A stretch of 34,574 bases of DNA from Candidatus Aminicenantota bacterium. GTDB taxonomy: Bacteria > Acidobacteriota > Aminicenantia > Aminicenantales > JAFGAV01. The stretch is taken from the NCBI GenBank assembly GCA_016933515.1, contig JAFGAV010000106.1, forward strand, positions 1-34,574, written 5' to 3'. Every line of letters starts with the position of its first letter. Within the stretch, counting starts at the first letter, position 1. Below the pieces are notes generated by a model. It saw nothing but the letters and a program-made list of their open reading frames with translations, did no database searches and was not told the origin of the DNA. Below, one piece after another: positions 23,034-29,927 of the stretch. Made by a program: the position numbers and the translations under genes.

Positions 23034-24083
23034 TTAGAGAATCAGCATGCAGTCGCCGTAGCTGAAAAAACGGTACTTTTCCTTGACGGCCCGGCGGTAG
23101 GCCTCGAGGAGAAATTCCCGTCCGGCGAATGCCGCGGTCAGGATGAACAATGAGGATTTGGGAAGGTGGAAATTTGTCAGCATCCTGTCGACGACCCGGA
23201 ACGTGAAACCCGGATAGATGAACACTCCGGCCCGGCCTCGGCCGGGCGGGACACAATCTCCGGCCTTTTCGCCTCGACGCGCGGCGCTCTCCAGGGCGCG
23301 CACGACCGTCGTCCCCACGGCCATGACCGGCCGGCCGCCGCGCTTGGCGGCGTTGACCGCCCGGGCCGTGGAGGCGGGGATGCGGCAATCCTCTGCGGGC
23401 AGGACGTGGCTCTCCACGATGTTCGAGCGAAGGGGCTGGAACGTCGCCGTCCCCACTTCGAGCGAGAGAAAAGCCGTCAGACCTCCCCGCTTTTTTATCG
23501 CTCTCAACAGGGAAGGGGTGAAGTGGAGTCCGGCCGTGGGCGCGGCGATCGATCGTCCCCTCTTAGCGAATACGGTCTGATAGCGGGCCAGATCGCGGGT
23601 TCTGAGTTTGTCAGGCCTTTTCCCGCGGCGGATGTAGGGCGGCAGGGGCGCGTATCCCCTGCGTTTCAGGAAAGCGGGGATGTCCGCCCGGCCGAAATCG
23701 AGCGTCCGGCGCCCTTCGTCTCCGATCGCGGCCACCCGGGCCGAAAGGCGCGGAGTGAAGCGGATGACCGCCCCCCGCGTCGCCCTTCGCGCCGGACGGC
23801 ACAAAACATTCCAGCTCCCGTGCGCTTTGTCCGGTCCCAAAAAAAGAAATTCGATGTCCGCCCCGTCTTTGACTCCCCACGCCCTGGCCGGGAGGACGCG
23901 CGTGGAGTTGAGGACCAGGACGTCTCCCGGCGAGATGAAGTCGGCGAGGGCCTTGACGCCCGCCTCGCGGATTCCGCCTGTCCGGCGCTCGAGGATCATC
24001 AGGCGCGAGGCATCGCGGCGGGCAAGGGGATGCTGGGCGATGAGCCCGGCCGGAAGCTCGTAGTCAAAATCGGAGATCCGCAC
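23034..24083 (-). CDS. queA: tRNA preQ1(34) S-adenosylmethionine ribosyltransferase-isomerase
   Basis: Transfers and isomerises the ribosyl group of SAM onto 7-aminomethyl-7-deazaguanine in tRNA, giving epoxyqueuosine. The 349-aa product has the canonical N-terminus ISDFDYELPAGLIAQHPLARRDASRLM, VLVLNSTRVLPARAWG, RYQTVFAKRGRSIAAPTAGLHFTPSLL, and the C-terminal LPKSSLFILTAAFAG and FSYGDCMLIL. The GTG start at 24081-24083 follows ruvB by 12 nt with little Shine-Dalgarno, so coupling is likely. Last gene of yebC-ruvCAB-queA, an arrangement common in bacteria. Confidence 0.96.
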   Translation of the reverse strand: MRISDFDYELPAGLIAQHPLARRDASRLMILERRTGGIREAGVKALADFISPGDVLVLNSTRVLPARAWGVKDGADIEFLFLGPDKAHGSWNVLCRPARRATRGAVIRFTPRLSARVAAIGDEGRRTLDFGRADIPAFLKRRGYAPLPPYIRRGKRPDKLRTRDLARYQTVFAKRGRSIAAPTAGLHFTPSLLRAIKKRGGLTAFLSLEVGTATFQPLRSNIVESHVLPAEDCRIPASTARAVNAAKRGGRPVMAVGTTVVRALESAARRGEKAGDCVPPGRGRAGVFIYPGFTFRVVDRMLTNFHLPKSSLFILTAAFAGREFLLEAYRRAVKEKYRFFSYGDCMLIL

Positions 24084-24095
24084 GTCTTCGGGGGC

Positions 24096-25124
24096 TCAAT
24101 CCCTGAAAAGTTTTTTTTGGGGCGGTTCGAGGTTCGGCTGCGGGCGGCCAAGATGGGCGTAGGCTTTGGCCGTGAGTTTTCGGCCGCGGAGCGTCCGCTC
24201 CAGGAATCCGATGCGCATCAGGAAGGGCTCATAGATCGACTCGATCGTTTCTTTCTCCTCATCGATGGCCGCGGCCAGGGTGTTGATGCCCACCGGCCCG
24301 CCTCCGTGGTTGTCGATGATGGTCTGAAGGATCTTCCGGTCGACGTCGTCGAGTCCCAGCGCGTCCACGTCCATCATATCCAGGGCGCGCTTGGCTTCCC
24401 GGGCGTTAACGGCTCCTTCGGCCTTGACGTCGGCGTAATCCCGCACCCGCCGCAGAAGGCGGTTCGCCACGCGGGGAGTTCCGCGCGAGCGGAGAGCGAT
24501 CTCCCGAGCGCCCGGGCCGTCGATGGTCGCCCTGAGAAGATCCGCGGATCGGAGAATGATCCGCTCGAGATCCTCCTCCCGATAGTAATCCAGGCGGTGG
24601 ATGATGCCGAACCGGCCGCGCAGAGGCGCCGTGATCCGCCCGGCGCGCGTCGTGGCGCCGATGAGCGTGAATTTTTTTAGACGCAGCTTGTGGCTCCTGG
24701 CGCCCGGTCCCTGGCCGATGACGATGTCCAGGGTGTAGTCCTCCATGGCCGAGTAGAGCAGTTCCTCGATGGACGGGTGCAGCCGGTGGATCTCGTCGAT
24801 GAACAGGATTTCCTTGTGCTGGAGGTTGGTCAGGATGGCCGACAGGTCGCCCGTGCGCTCGATGACCGGGCCCGAGGTGGGTTTGATGCCCACGCCGAGC
24901 TCCCGGGCGATGAGGTAGGCCAGAGAGGTTTTCCCCAGGCCGGGCGGGCCGTAGAGGAGGACGTGGTCGAGGTGCTCGTCGCGCTTGCGGGCCGCTTCAA
25001 TGAACACCTTGAGGTTGTGCTTGATCGAATCCTGGCCGATGAACTCCGCGAAGGTCCGTGGCCGGAGGCTGTCCTCGAAAAGCTGGTCTTCTTTCGTCCG
25101 GACCGGATTCAGAATGGCGGGCAT
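24096..25124 (-). CDS. ruvB: Holliday junction branch migration helicase RuvB
   Basis: AAA+ motor that works with RuvA and RuvC on Holliday junctions. The 342-aa product has [23 protein letters not shown], Walker [10 protein letters not shown], Walker B FIDEIHRL, sensor-1 GATTRAGRI, the Arg finger in LRGRFGI, and the winged-helix C-terminus [23 protein letters not shown]. Length is normal. The ATG lies 3 nt after the ruvA stop (TAA-ATC-ATG), implying translational coupling. Confidence 0.98.
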   Translation of the reverse strand: MPAILNPVRTKEDQLFEDSLRPRTFAEFIGQDSIKHNLKVFIEAARKRDEHLDHVLLYGPPGLGKTSLAYLIARELGVGIKPTSGPVIERTGDLSAILTNLQHKEILFIDEIHRLHPSIEELLYSAMEDYTLDIVIGQGPGARSHKLRLKKFTLIGATTRAGRITAPLRGRFGIIHRLDYYREEDLERIILRSADLLRATIDGPGAREIALRSRGTPRVANRLLRRVRDYADVKAEGAVNAREAKRALDMMDVDALGLDDVDRKILQTIIDNHGGGPVGINTLAAAIDEEKETIESIYEPFLMRIGFLERTLRGRKLTAKAYAHLGRPQPNLEPPQKKLFRD

Positions 25125-25127
25125 GAT

Positions 25128-25715
25128 TTACAGCCTGGCCAGGCTCCTCAGGCAGTCCCGCAGGAGGGCTTCAAATCCCTCATCGACCGGATGTCTCTTG
25201 ACCACCTCCCTGACGACGGCCTCGACCTCCTTCCTGTGGAAGCCGAGGTTGACCAGGGCGGAAACGAGGTCGTCGGTCTTCCCGTCTTCGCGGCCGGCCA
25301 GGATCTTTTCCTTTTTTTCCAGCTTGGCCTGCAGTTCGAGAGCGATGCGCAGGGCCGTCTTCTTGCCGATGCCGGGAATGAGGCTGATGCGGGCGACGTC
25401 GCTTTTTTCGACGGCGTCCTCGAGGTCCTTGGGGCCGATGCCCGAAAGAATGTTCAGCGCCAGCCGGGGGCCGATTCCGGAAATGCCGATGAGCTTGAGG
25501 AAGAGGCTTTTTTCCTCCTCGGTGGCGAAACCGAAAAGAGTCAGGGAGGAGTCGGTCAGATGGGTGTGGATGAGGAGTTCGACCGTTTCTTGAACTTCTC
25601 CCAGGCGGACATAGGTCGACAGGGGAATGGACGCGCAGTAGCCGACGCCCCCGGCGTCGATGACCACCTGTCCGGTCGTCTTCCGAACCAGCGTTCCCTT
25701 GAGGCGGGCGATCAT
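25128..25715 (-). CDS. ruvA: Holliday junction branch migration protein RuvA
   Basis: DNA-binding tetramer that positions RuvB. The 195-aa product begins MIARLKGTLVRKTTGQVVIDAGGVGY (OB fold). It has two helix-hairpin-helix motifs (GISGIGPRLALNIL and LIPGIGKKTALRIALEL) and the C-terminal RuvB-binding domain (DLVSALVNLGFHRKEVEAVV). ATG 25715 has GAGGA 4 nt upstream; the longer ORF-track start is antisense-frame noise from ruvC. It follows ruvC after 13 nt. Confidence 0.97.
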   Translation of the reverse strand: MIARLKGTLVRKTTGQVVIDAGGVGYCASIPLSTYVRLGEVQETVELLIHTHLTDSSLTLFGFATEEEKSLFLKLIGISGIGPRLALNILSGIGPKDLEDAVEKSDVARISLIPGIGKKTALRIALELQAKLEKKEKILAGREDGKTDDLVSALVNLGFHRKEVEAVVREVVKRHPVDEGFEALLRDCLRSLARL

Positions 25716-25728
25716 GAGTTCCTCATCG

Positions 25729-26229
25729 TCAGGATCCGGACTCCTTGACCGTCTCGCGGAAGGCCCGGATGTTGATGTGGCAGATGGCGGCCGCCAGGGC
25801 GTCGGCGGCATCCTCCTCCAAGGGTTCTTCCCCCATATGGAGCAGCGCCCGCACCATGGCCGCCACCTGGATCTTTTCCGCTTGTCCGTAGCCGGTGACG
25901 GCTTTCTTGATTTCCAGGGCGGAGTATTCAAAAAGGGGGACGCCCCGCGAAGCGACGGCCGCCATCACCGCCCCCCGCACTTGGCCGAGCGTGAGGGCCG
26001 TCCGGATGTTCCGCGAGTAAAAGGGGTTTTCCACGGCCGCTTCGAGGGGATCGTGTTCGAGGATCAGGCGTTCGACTCCCTCCCGGATGGCGTTGACCCG
26101 GTTTTCCATGGCCAGCCCGCGGCCGGGCTTGATCGTTCCCCGTCGAACGAGCGTGTACTCTCCCTTTTCGCCGTCCAGGACGCCGAAACCCGTGGACCGC
26201 AGGCTCGGGTCGAGGCCGAGAACTCTCAT
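25729..26229 (-). CDS. ruvC: Crossover junction endodeoxyribonuclease RuvC
   Basis: Resolves Holliday junctions. The 166-aa product keeps the RNase H-like acidic residues: Asp in RVLGLDPSLRSTGFG, Glu in EAAVENPFYSRN, and the C-terminal Asp pair in EDAADALAAAICH. ALTLGQVRGAVMAA is also typical. The ATG at 26229 follows the yebC stop by 9 nt, with a purine-rich GACGGGA upstream. Confidence 0.97.
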   Translation of the reverse strand: MRVLGLDPSLRSTGFGVLDGEKGEYTLVRRGTIKPGRGLAMENRVNAIREGVERLILEHDPLEAAVENPFYSRNIRTALTLGQVRGAVMAAVASRGVPLFEYSALEIKKAVTGYGQAEKIQVAAMVRALLHMGEEPLEEDAADALAAAICHINIRAFRETVKESGS

Positions 26230-26238
26230 CGGGTCCCG

Positions 26239-26991
26239 TCAGGAGGACAGACCCTCCAGCTCCGTCTCTTCAATATCGAAGTTGGACCAGACATGCTGGA
26301 CGTCTTCATGGTCTTCGAGATCGTCCACAAGCTTGAGCATCTGCTGGGCCTGTTTGCCCTCGAGCTTGACATAGGTCTGGGGCAGGTAGGCGACGCTTGA
26401 AGAGGCGGTTTCGATGTTCTGCGTTTTCAGGGCCTCGACTACGGACTCGTAATGCTCCGGAGCGCTGATGATTTCCCAGTTGCTTCCGTCCTCCCGCATG
26501 TCTTCGGCCGAAGCGTTCATGACGATTTCCAGAAGCTTGTCCTCGTTTCCGGCCTTCTCTTTCTCCACGATGATGTAGCCTTTGCGCTTGAACATCCAGC
26601 CCACGCATCCCGACTCGCCGATATTGCCGCCGTTCTTTGTGAAAATGTGCCTCAGTTCGGAGACGGTGCGGTTCTTGTTGTCGGTCGTGGCCTCGATGTA
26701 CAGGGCCGCGCCCCCCGGCCCGTACCCCTCGTAGATGACGTCCTCGTAGGAGGAGCCCCCGAGCTGGCCCGTGCCTTTCATGATGGCCCGCTTGATGTTG
26801 TCGGCGGGCATGTTCACGGCGCGGGCGTCCAGGACGGCTTTGCGCAGCCGGGGATTGGCTTCGGCATCGCCGCCCCCGATGCGGGCGGCGATGCTGATCT
26901 CTTTGATGATCTTGGTGAACATCTTGCCCCGCTTGGCGTCGGCGGCGGCCTTCTTATGCTTAATAGAATGCCATTTCGAGTGACCGGACAT
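26239..26991 (-). CDS. yebC: YebC/PmpR family protein (transcription/translation factor)
   Basis: 250-aa member of the YebC/TACO1 family, with MSGHSKWHSIKHKKAAADAKRGKMFTK at the N-terminus, DNIKRAIMKGTG, YEGYGPGGAALYIEATTDNKNRT, and GCVGWMFKRKG. Family members bind DNA or the ribosome; recent work on the family points to relief of ribosome stalling at proline-rich stretches. The ATG has CAGGAG 7 nt upstream and a promoter about 30 nt further back. It heads the ruvCAB-queA operon, a widely conserved order. Confidence 0.96.
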   Translation of the reverse strand: MSGHSKWHSIKHKKAAADAKRGKMFTKIIKEISIAARIGGGDAEANPRLRKAVLDARAVNMPADNIKRAIMKGTGQLGGSSYEDVIYEGYGPGGAALYIEATTDNKNRTVSELRHIFTKNGGNIGESGCVGWMFKRKGYIIVEKEKAGNEDKLLEIVMNASAEDMREDGSNWEIISAPEHYESVVEALKTQNIETASSSVAYLPQTYVKLEGKQAQQMLKLVDDLEDHEDVQHVWSNFDIEETELEGLSS

Positions 26992-27021
26992 GATGGATCT
27001 CCTGACCGATTGACCAGCCGC

Positions 27022-27050
27022 ATCTTAGCACAAAGGCCGCGGAGGCGCAA
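27022..27050 (-). promoter_or_regulatory. Promoter for yebC-ruvCAB-queA
   Basis: Minus-strand TTGCGC, 17 nt, TAAGAT preceded by TGC (extended -10). The predicted start is about 24 nt before the yebC ATG. The -10 region TGTGCTAAGAT closely resembles TGTGCTAAAAT in front of the nucleotidyltransferase gene at 2473. Confidence 0.6.
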
Positions 27051-27091
27051 ACAGCCGCCCTCCTCCAGTAAAAACAACAAGTTTTTATTGA

Positions 27092-27212
27092 GATCCAGGG
27101 CAGGATCTCGGCGCCTGACGCGGTTCTAATCGCTGCGGAAGCTTCGGGTCTCTCGGTCGGCTTCGCGATAAGCTCTCCTTCGAGGAGCCGTGCTCGGCCG
27201 GCCGGCAAGAAT
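27092..27212 (-). repeat. Intergenic repeat, copy B
   Basis: Reads on the minus strand in the same order as copy A: ATTCTTGCCGGCCGGCCG (27195-27212), then GAAGGAG, ATCGCGAAGCCGACCG (27154-27169), GAACCGCG and a GGAT-containing end. Here the first block is joined to the second by only about 12-14 nt, so copy A carries about 90 extra nucleotides. The end can form a 7-bp GAGATCC/GGATCTC hairpin. Confidence 0.7.
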
Positions 27213-27341
27213 ATGCCGGAAATCCCTCGAAACCCGTCGCTTCCTCGCTGAACCGCGCATGGCGTCTCCTCCCTCCCGGATCTCTGTCCAAACTTCTTAA
27301 GGGCTTCTATCCCGTTCGAAAACCGTTTATCCTATGCTCCT

Positions 27342-28448
27342 ATGGAAAAGGAACGCGTCGCCGTGGCCATGAGCGGGGGAGTGGATTCCTCCGTGGCGGC
27401 CGCGCTTCTCCTGGAAAGGGGCGATCGCCCGTTCGGCCTGACCATGGACCTGGGATCCGCCCCGGAGAGCCGAAGCGAAGGGGGAGAGACCCGAAGACGC
27501 ACCGACCGGGAGGCGGTCGAGGACGCCGCCCGTGTGGCGGCCGGATTGGGAATCCCTTTTCATGTCGTCGATCTCCGGCGGGAATTCGAGAAACGGATCG
27601 TTAAAGATTTCTGCCGGGAATACGTGAAGGGGCGCACGCCCAATCCCTGCATCCGATGCAACGCCCGCATCAAGTTCGACCTCCTGGCCGAGGCGGCTCG
27701 CCGATTCGGGGCGAAGGGTTTGGCCACCGGACACCACGCCCGCTTGGAGCGCGACTCCGCTTCCGGCCGGTGGCTTTTGCGCCAAGGACGGGATCTGCGC
27801 AAAGACCAATCATATTTTCTTTATGCGCTGACTCAGCGCCAGCTTTCGTTCGCCCGTTTCCCGGTCGGGGATCTGACCAAGGACGAAGTCCGCTCCCTGG
27901 CCGCCCGCTTGAGTCTCCCCACGGCGGAAAAGCCCGAGAGCCAGGAAATCTGCTTCATTCCGGGCCGGGACTACGCCCGCTTTCTCAAGGATCGGATTCC
28001 CGGCGCCGAGAAACCCGGGCCGATCCTCGATCCCTCCGGCCGGGTCATCGGCCGCCATCGGGGGATCATTCATTTTACGCTCGGCCAGCGCCGAGGTTTG
28101 GGGATCGCGTCTCCCCGGCCCCTTTACGTCCTCGGTATCGACGCGGAGAGGAACGCCGTGGTGGCCGGCCTGGAGAAAGCGTTGTATGGAAAAACGTTCA
28201 CAGTGGCCGGCGTCAACTGGGTCTCGGCGGCCCGGCTCCTTGGTCCGGTGTCGCTGACGGTCAAGATCCGTTCGCGGCAAAAGGGATCGAAAGCCGTGAT
28301 TGAGGCCGTCGGCCGGCGCCGCTGCCGGGTGACGTTCTCAACGCCTCAAAGGGCCATCACCCCGGGGCAGTCGGCCGTCTTCTATGACCGGGATCTCGTA
28401 ATCGGCGGCGGAGTTATCGATGCCCCGGTTTTCCCCCTCCGGTCCTGA
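27342..28448 (+). CDS. mnmA: tRNA-uridine 2-sulfurtransferase MnmA
   Basis: Thiolates U34 of Lys, Glu and Gln tRNAs with ATP and a persulfide donor. The 368-aa product has the PP-loop AMSGGVDSSVAA (9-20). The first catalytic Cys is in TPNPCIRCNARIKF (Cys102), and Cys203 is in ESQEICFIPG. LATGHHAR, KDQSYFLYAL and HFTLGQRRGLGI are also typical. ATG 27342 fits the family N-terminus but has no Shine-Dalgarno. A poor -10-like TATCCT lies 8 nt upstream, so initiation may be leaderless or depend on weak signals. Convergent with the HD-GYP gene, the stops lying about 8 nt apart. Confidence 0.95.
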   Translation: MEKERVAVAMSGGVDSSVAAALLLERGDRPFGLTMDLGSAPESRSEGGETRRRTDREAVEDAARVAAGLGIPFHVVDLRREFEKRIVKDFCREYVKGRTPNPCIRCNARIKFDLLAEAARRFGAKGLATGHHARLERDSASGRWLLRQGRDLRKDQSYFLYALTQRQLSFARFPVGDLTKDEVRSLAARLSLPTAEKPESQEICFIPGRDYARFLKDRIPGAEKPGPILDPSGRVIGRHRGIIHFTLGQRRGLGIASPRPLYVLGIDAERNAVVAGLEKALYGKTFTVAGVNWVSAARLLGPVSLTVKIRSRQKGSKAVIEAVGRRRCRVTFSTPQRAITPGQSAVFYDRDLVIGGGVIDAPVFPLRS

Positions 28449-28456
28449 GAAGCTCC

Positions 28457-29923
28457 TCAGGCGCCCTGAGTGAGGAAATAATCCGAGACGTTGATGCGAT
28501 ATTCCTCCGGGTCGAGCGATTTGACGATGCTTCTTTCAAACCGCTTGGTTTCCGGATTCGTTTCGGTCAGGTCCGCGACCGGCCCCATGATCTTCGCTCC
28601 GGCGCGGTCGGTCACCAGGCGGACTTTGGGCCGGAAAAACAGCCTGGAATCCATATGATTTTCCACGACGATTCCGATCTCGCCCGTATCCAGGAGAACG
28701 AGCGAGCCGACAGGAAACAGGCCCATCATGTTGATGAAAACTTTCAGGATGACCGGGTCGAAACCGACTCCCGTGTCCGCGGCCATAATGCTCAGAGCTT
28801 GGTCCCTGCGGAAGGCATGCGGACGGTACGGCCGGGGGGTGGTCAGGGCGTCGAAGACATCGCAGACTTTCACGATTTTGCTGAAGAAGGAAATGGTGTT
28901 TTTTTTCTGATAGGTGGGATAGCCGGTCAGGTCGATGTTGACGTGATGCTCCATGGCGACGTTGATGGCCCCCACAGGGACGGGAATCATCCCCGATTCT
29001 TTGAGCAGGAAGAGTTTCTCCGCCCCGCGATAAACATGGCTTTCGATGATTTTCCGTTCGTCCGCCTCGAGAGCTCCTGGCTTGTCCAGGATTTCCTTGG
29101 GCAGCTCCATTTTTCCGTAGTCGTGGAAAAAGGCGCTGATGCCCAGTTCTGCCAGTTCGTTCTTGTCCAATCCCAGGCGCCGCCCCAGGGCGATCGTCAG
29201 GATGCAGACGTTCATGGAATGGTTGAGAGTGTATTCATCGAAGTTCTTGACGGTCGTCAGCCCCAGGAGGAACGCCTCGTTTTCCGAGATGTGATCGAAG
29301 ATGGATTGCATGAGTCTCCGCGTCAGTGTCAGCGGGGGGAGCCCGCCGCCCAGGAATTTGGTGAACATCTCTTTGAGGTGGGAAATGCCCATGAAAAAGA
29401 GCCGGATGGTGTCCGCCTCGCGCGCGCCTCCGATGTCGAAAGAAGACACCGGCTCAACGGCAATGTGATTGTCCAGGCGAAGCCGCTTGAGCTCCGAGGC
29501 GACGACCTCGAAGGAGGCGTCCTCAGAAGCCCGCCGTCCCAGAAGGAGCAGGAACAGCTGGAGCGCTTCCCGGCTCAGACCCGGAAGAAAAGTGAGAAGG
29601 CCGATCCCTCTCTTCTTCAGGAGCTGGGTGAGGAATTTGAAGATCTCATAGGAATTGATGGTGAAGCGGATCCTTGTCCCGTTGAAAAAGAGCGAGCTCT
29701 GCCGGAGAAGCAAACTCGCTTCCTTCTGGCGAAGGAGAACGCCGCGCGTCAGGTCGTAGAGAGCGTTGATCTGGCGCTCGGCGATGAGATTGTTCGGCTC
29801 GTAGATTTTGATGATTTTGAGAGCCCGGCCCAAGTGCTCGATGAAAAGCAGGGCTTCCTTGTGAGTCTGGATTTCGGGGGCGGAGGCGCCGGCCGCGAGC
29901 GTTGGGGAAGGGGATCCGTCCAT
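28457..29923 (-). CDS. HD-GYP domain protein with a distinct N-terminal helical domain
   Basis: 488-aa protein. The C-terminal half (about 230-400) is an HD-GYP domain, which in this family hydrolyses cyclic di-GMP or other cyclic dinucleotides. Seen are HSMNVCILTIALGRRLGL, FHDYGKMELPKEILDKPGAL, HVYRGAEKL, HHVNIDLTGYP and VCDVFDALTTPRPYRP. The canonical HHExxDGxGYP is altered (Glu to Val, Gly to Leu), so activity is uncertain. The N-terminal 130 residues or so (IKIYEPNN to FLPGLSREALQLFLLLL) resemble the N-terminus of the neighbouring HEAT protein. There is no membrane span. The ATG follows the upstream stop by 4 nt with GGAG 9 nt before it, so the pair is one operon. Confidence 0.85.
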   Translation of the reverse strand: MDGSPSPTLAAGASAPEIQTHKEALLFIEHLGRALKIIKIYEPNNLIAERQINALYDLTRGVLLRQKEASLLLRQSSLFFNGTRIRFTINSYEIFKFLTQLLKKRGIGLLTFLPGLSREALQLFLLLLGRRASEDASFEVVASELKRLRLDNHIAVEPVSSFDIGGAREADTIRLFFMGISHLKEMFTKFLGGGLPPLTLTRRLMQSIFDHISENEAFLLGLTTVKNFDEYTLNHSMNVCILTIALGRRLGLDKNELAELGISAFFHDYGKMELPKEILDKPGALEADERKIIESHVYRGAEKLFLLKESGMIPVPVGAINVAMEHHVNIDLTGYPTYQKKNTISFFSKIVKVCDVFDALTTPRPYRPHAFRRDQALSIMAADTGVGFDPVILKVFINMMGLFPVGSLVLLDTGEIGIVVENHMDSRLFFRPKVRLVTDRAGAKIMGPVADLTETNPETKRFERSIVKSLDPEEYRINVSDYFLTQGA

Positions 29924-29927
29924 GAGA

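Larger units (their letters stand above)
27000..27341. other. Divergent intergenic region yebC / mnmA
   Basis: About 340 nt with no convincing gene. It holds the yebC promoter (27022-27050) and repeat copy B (27092-27212). Next to the repeat is a small GAGATCC/GGATCTC hairpin (27090-27109). Near mnmA I see only a poor -10-like TATCCT at 27328-27333. No tRNA-like fold was found. Confidence 0.6.

Noticed and set aside
22764-23153. 129-aa plus-strand ORF across the queA-unknown gap
   Set aside because: Contains repeat copy A; the matching region in copy B is frame-shifted, so the frame is not conserved.
23166-24680. 504-aa plus-strand ORF
   Set aside because: Antisense to queA and ruvB; no independent support.
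28441-28460. CCTGAG/CTCAGG hairpin between mnmA and the HD-GYP gene
   Set aside because: 6-bp stem overlapping a coding end with no T-run; not enough to call a terminator.
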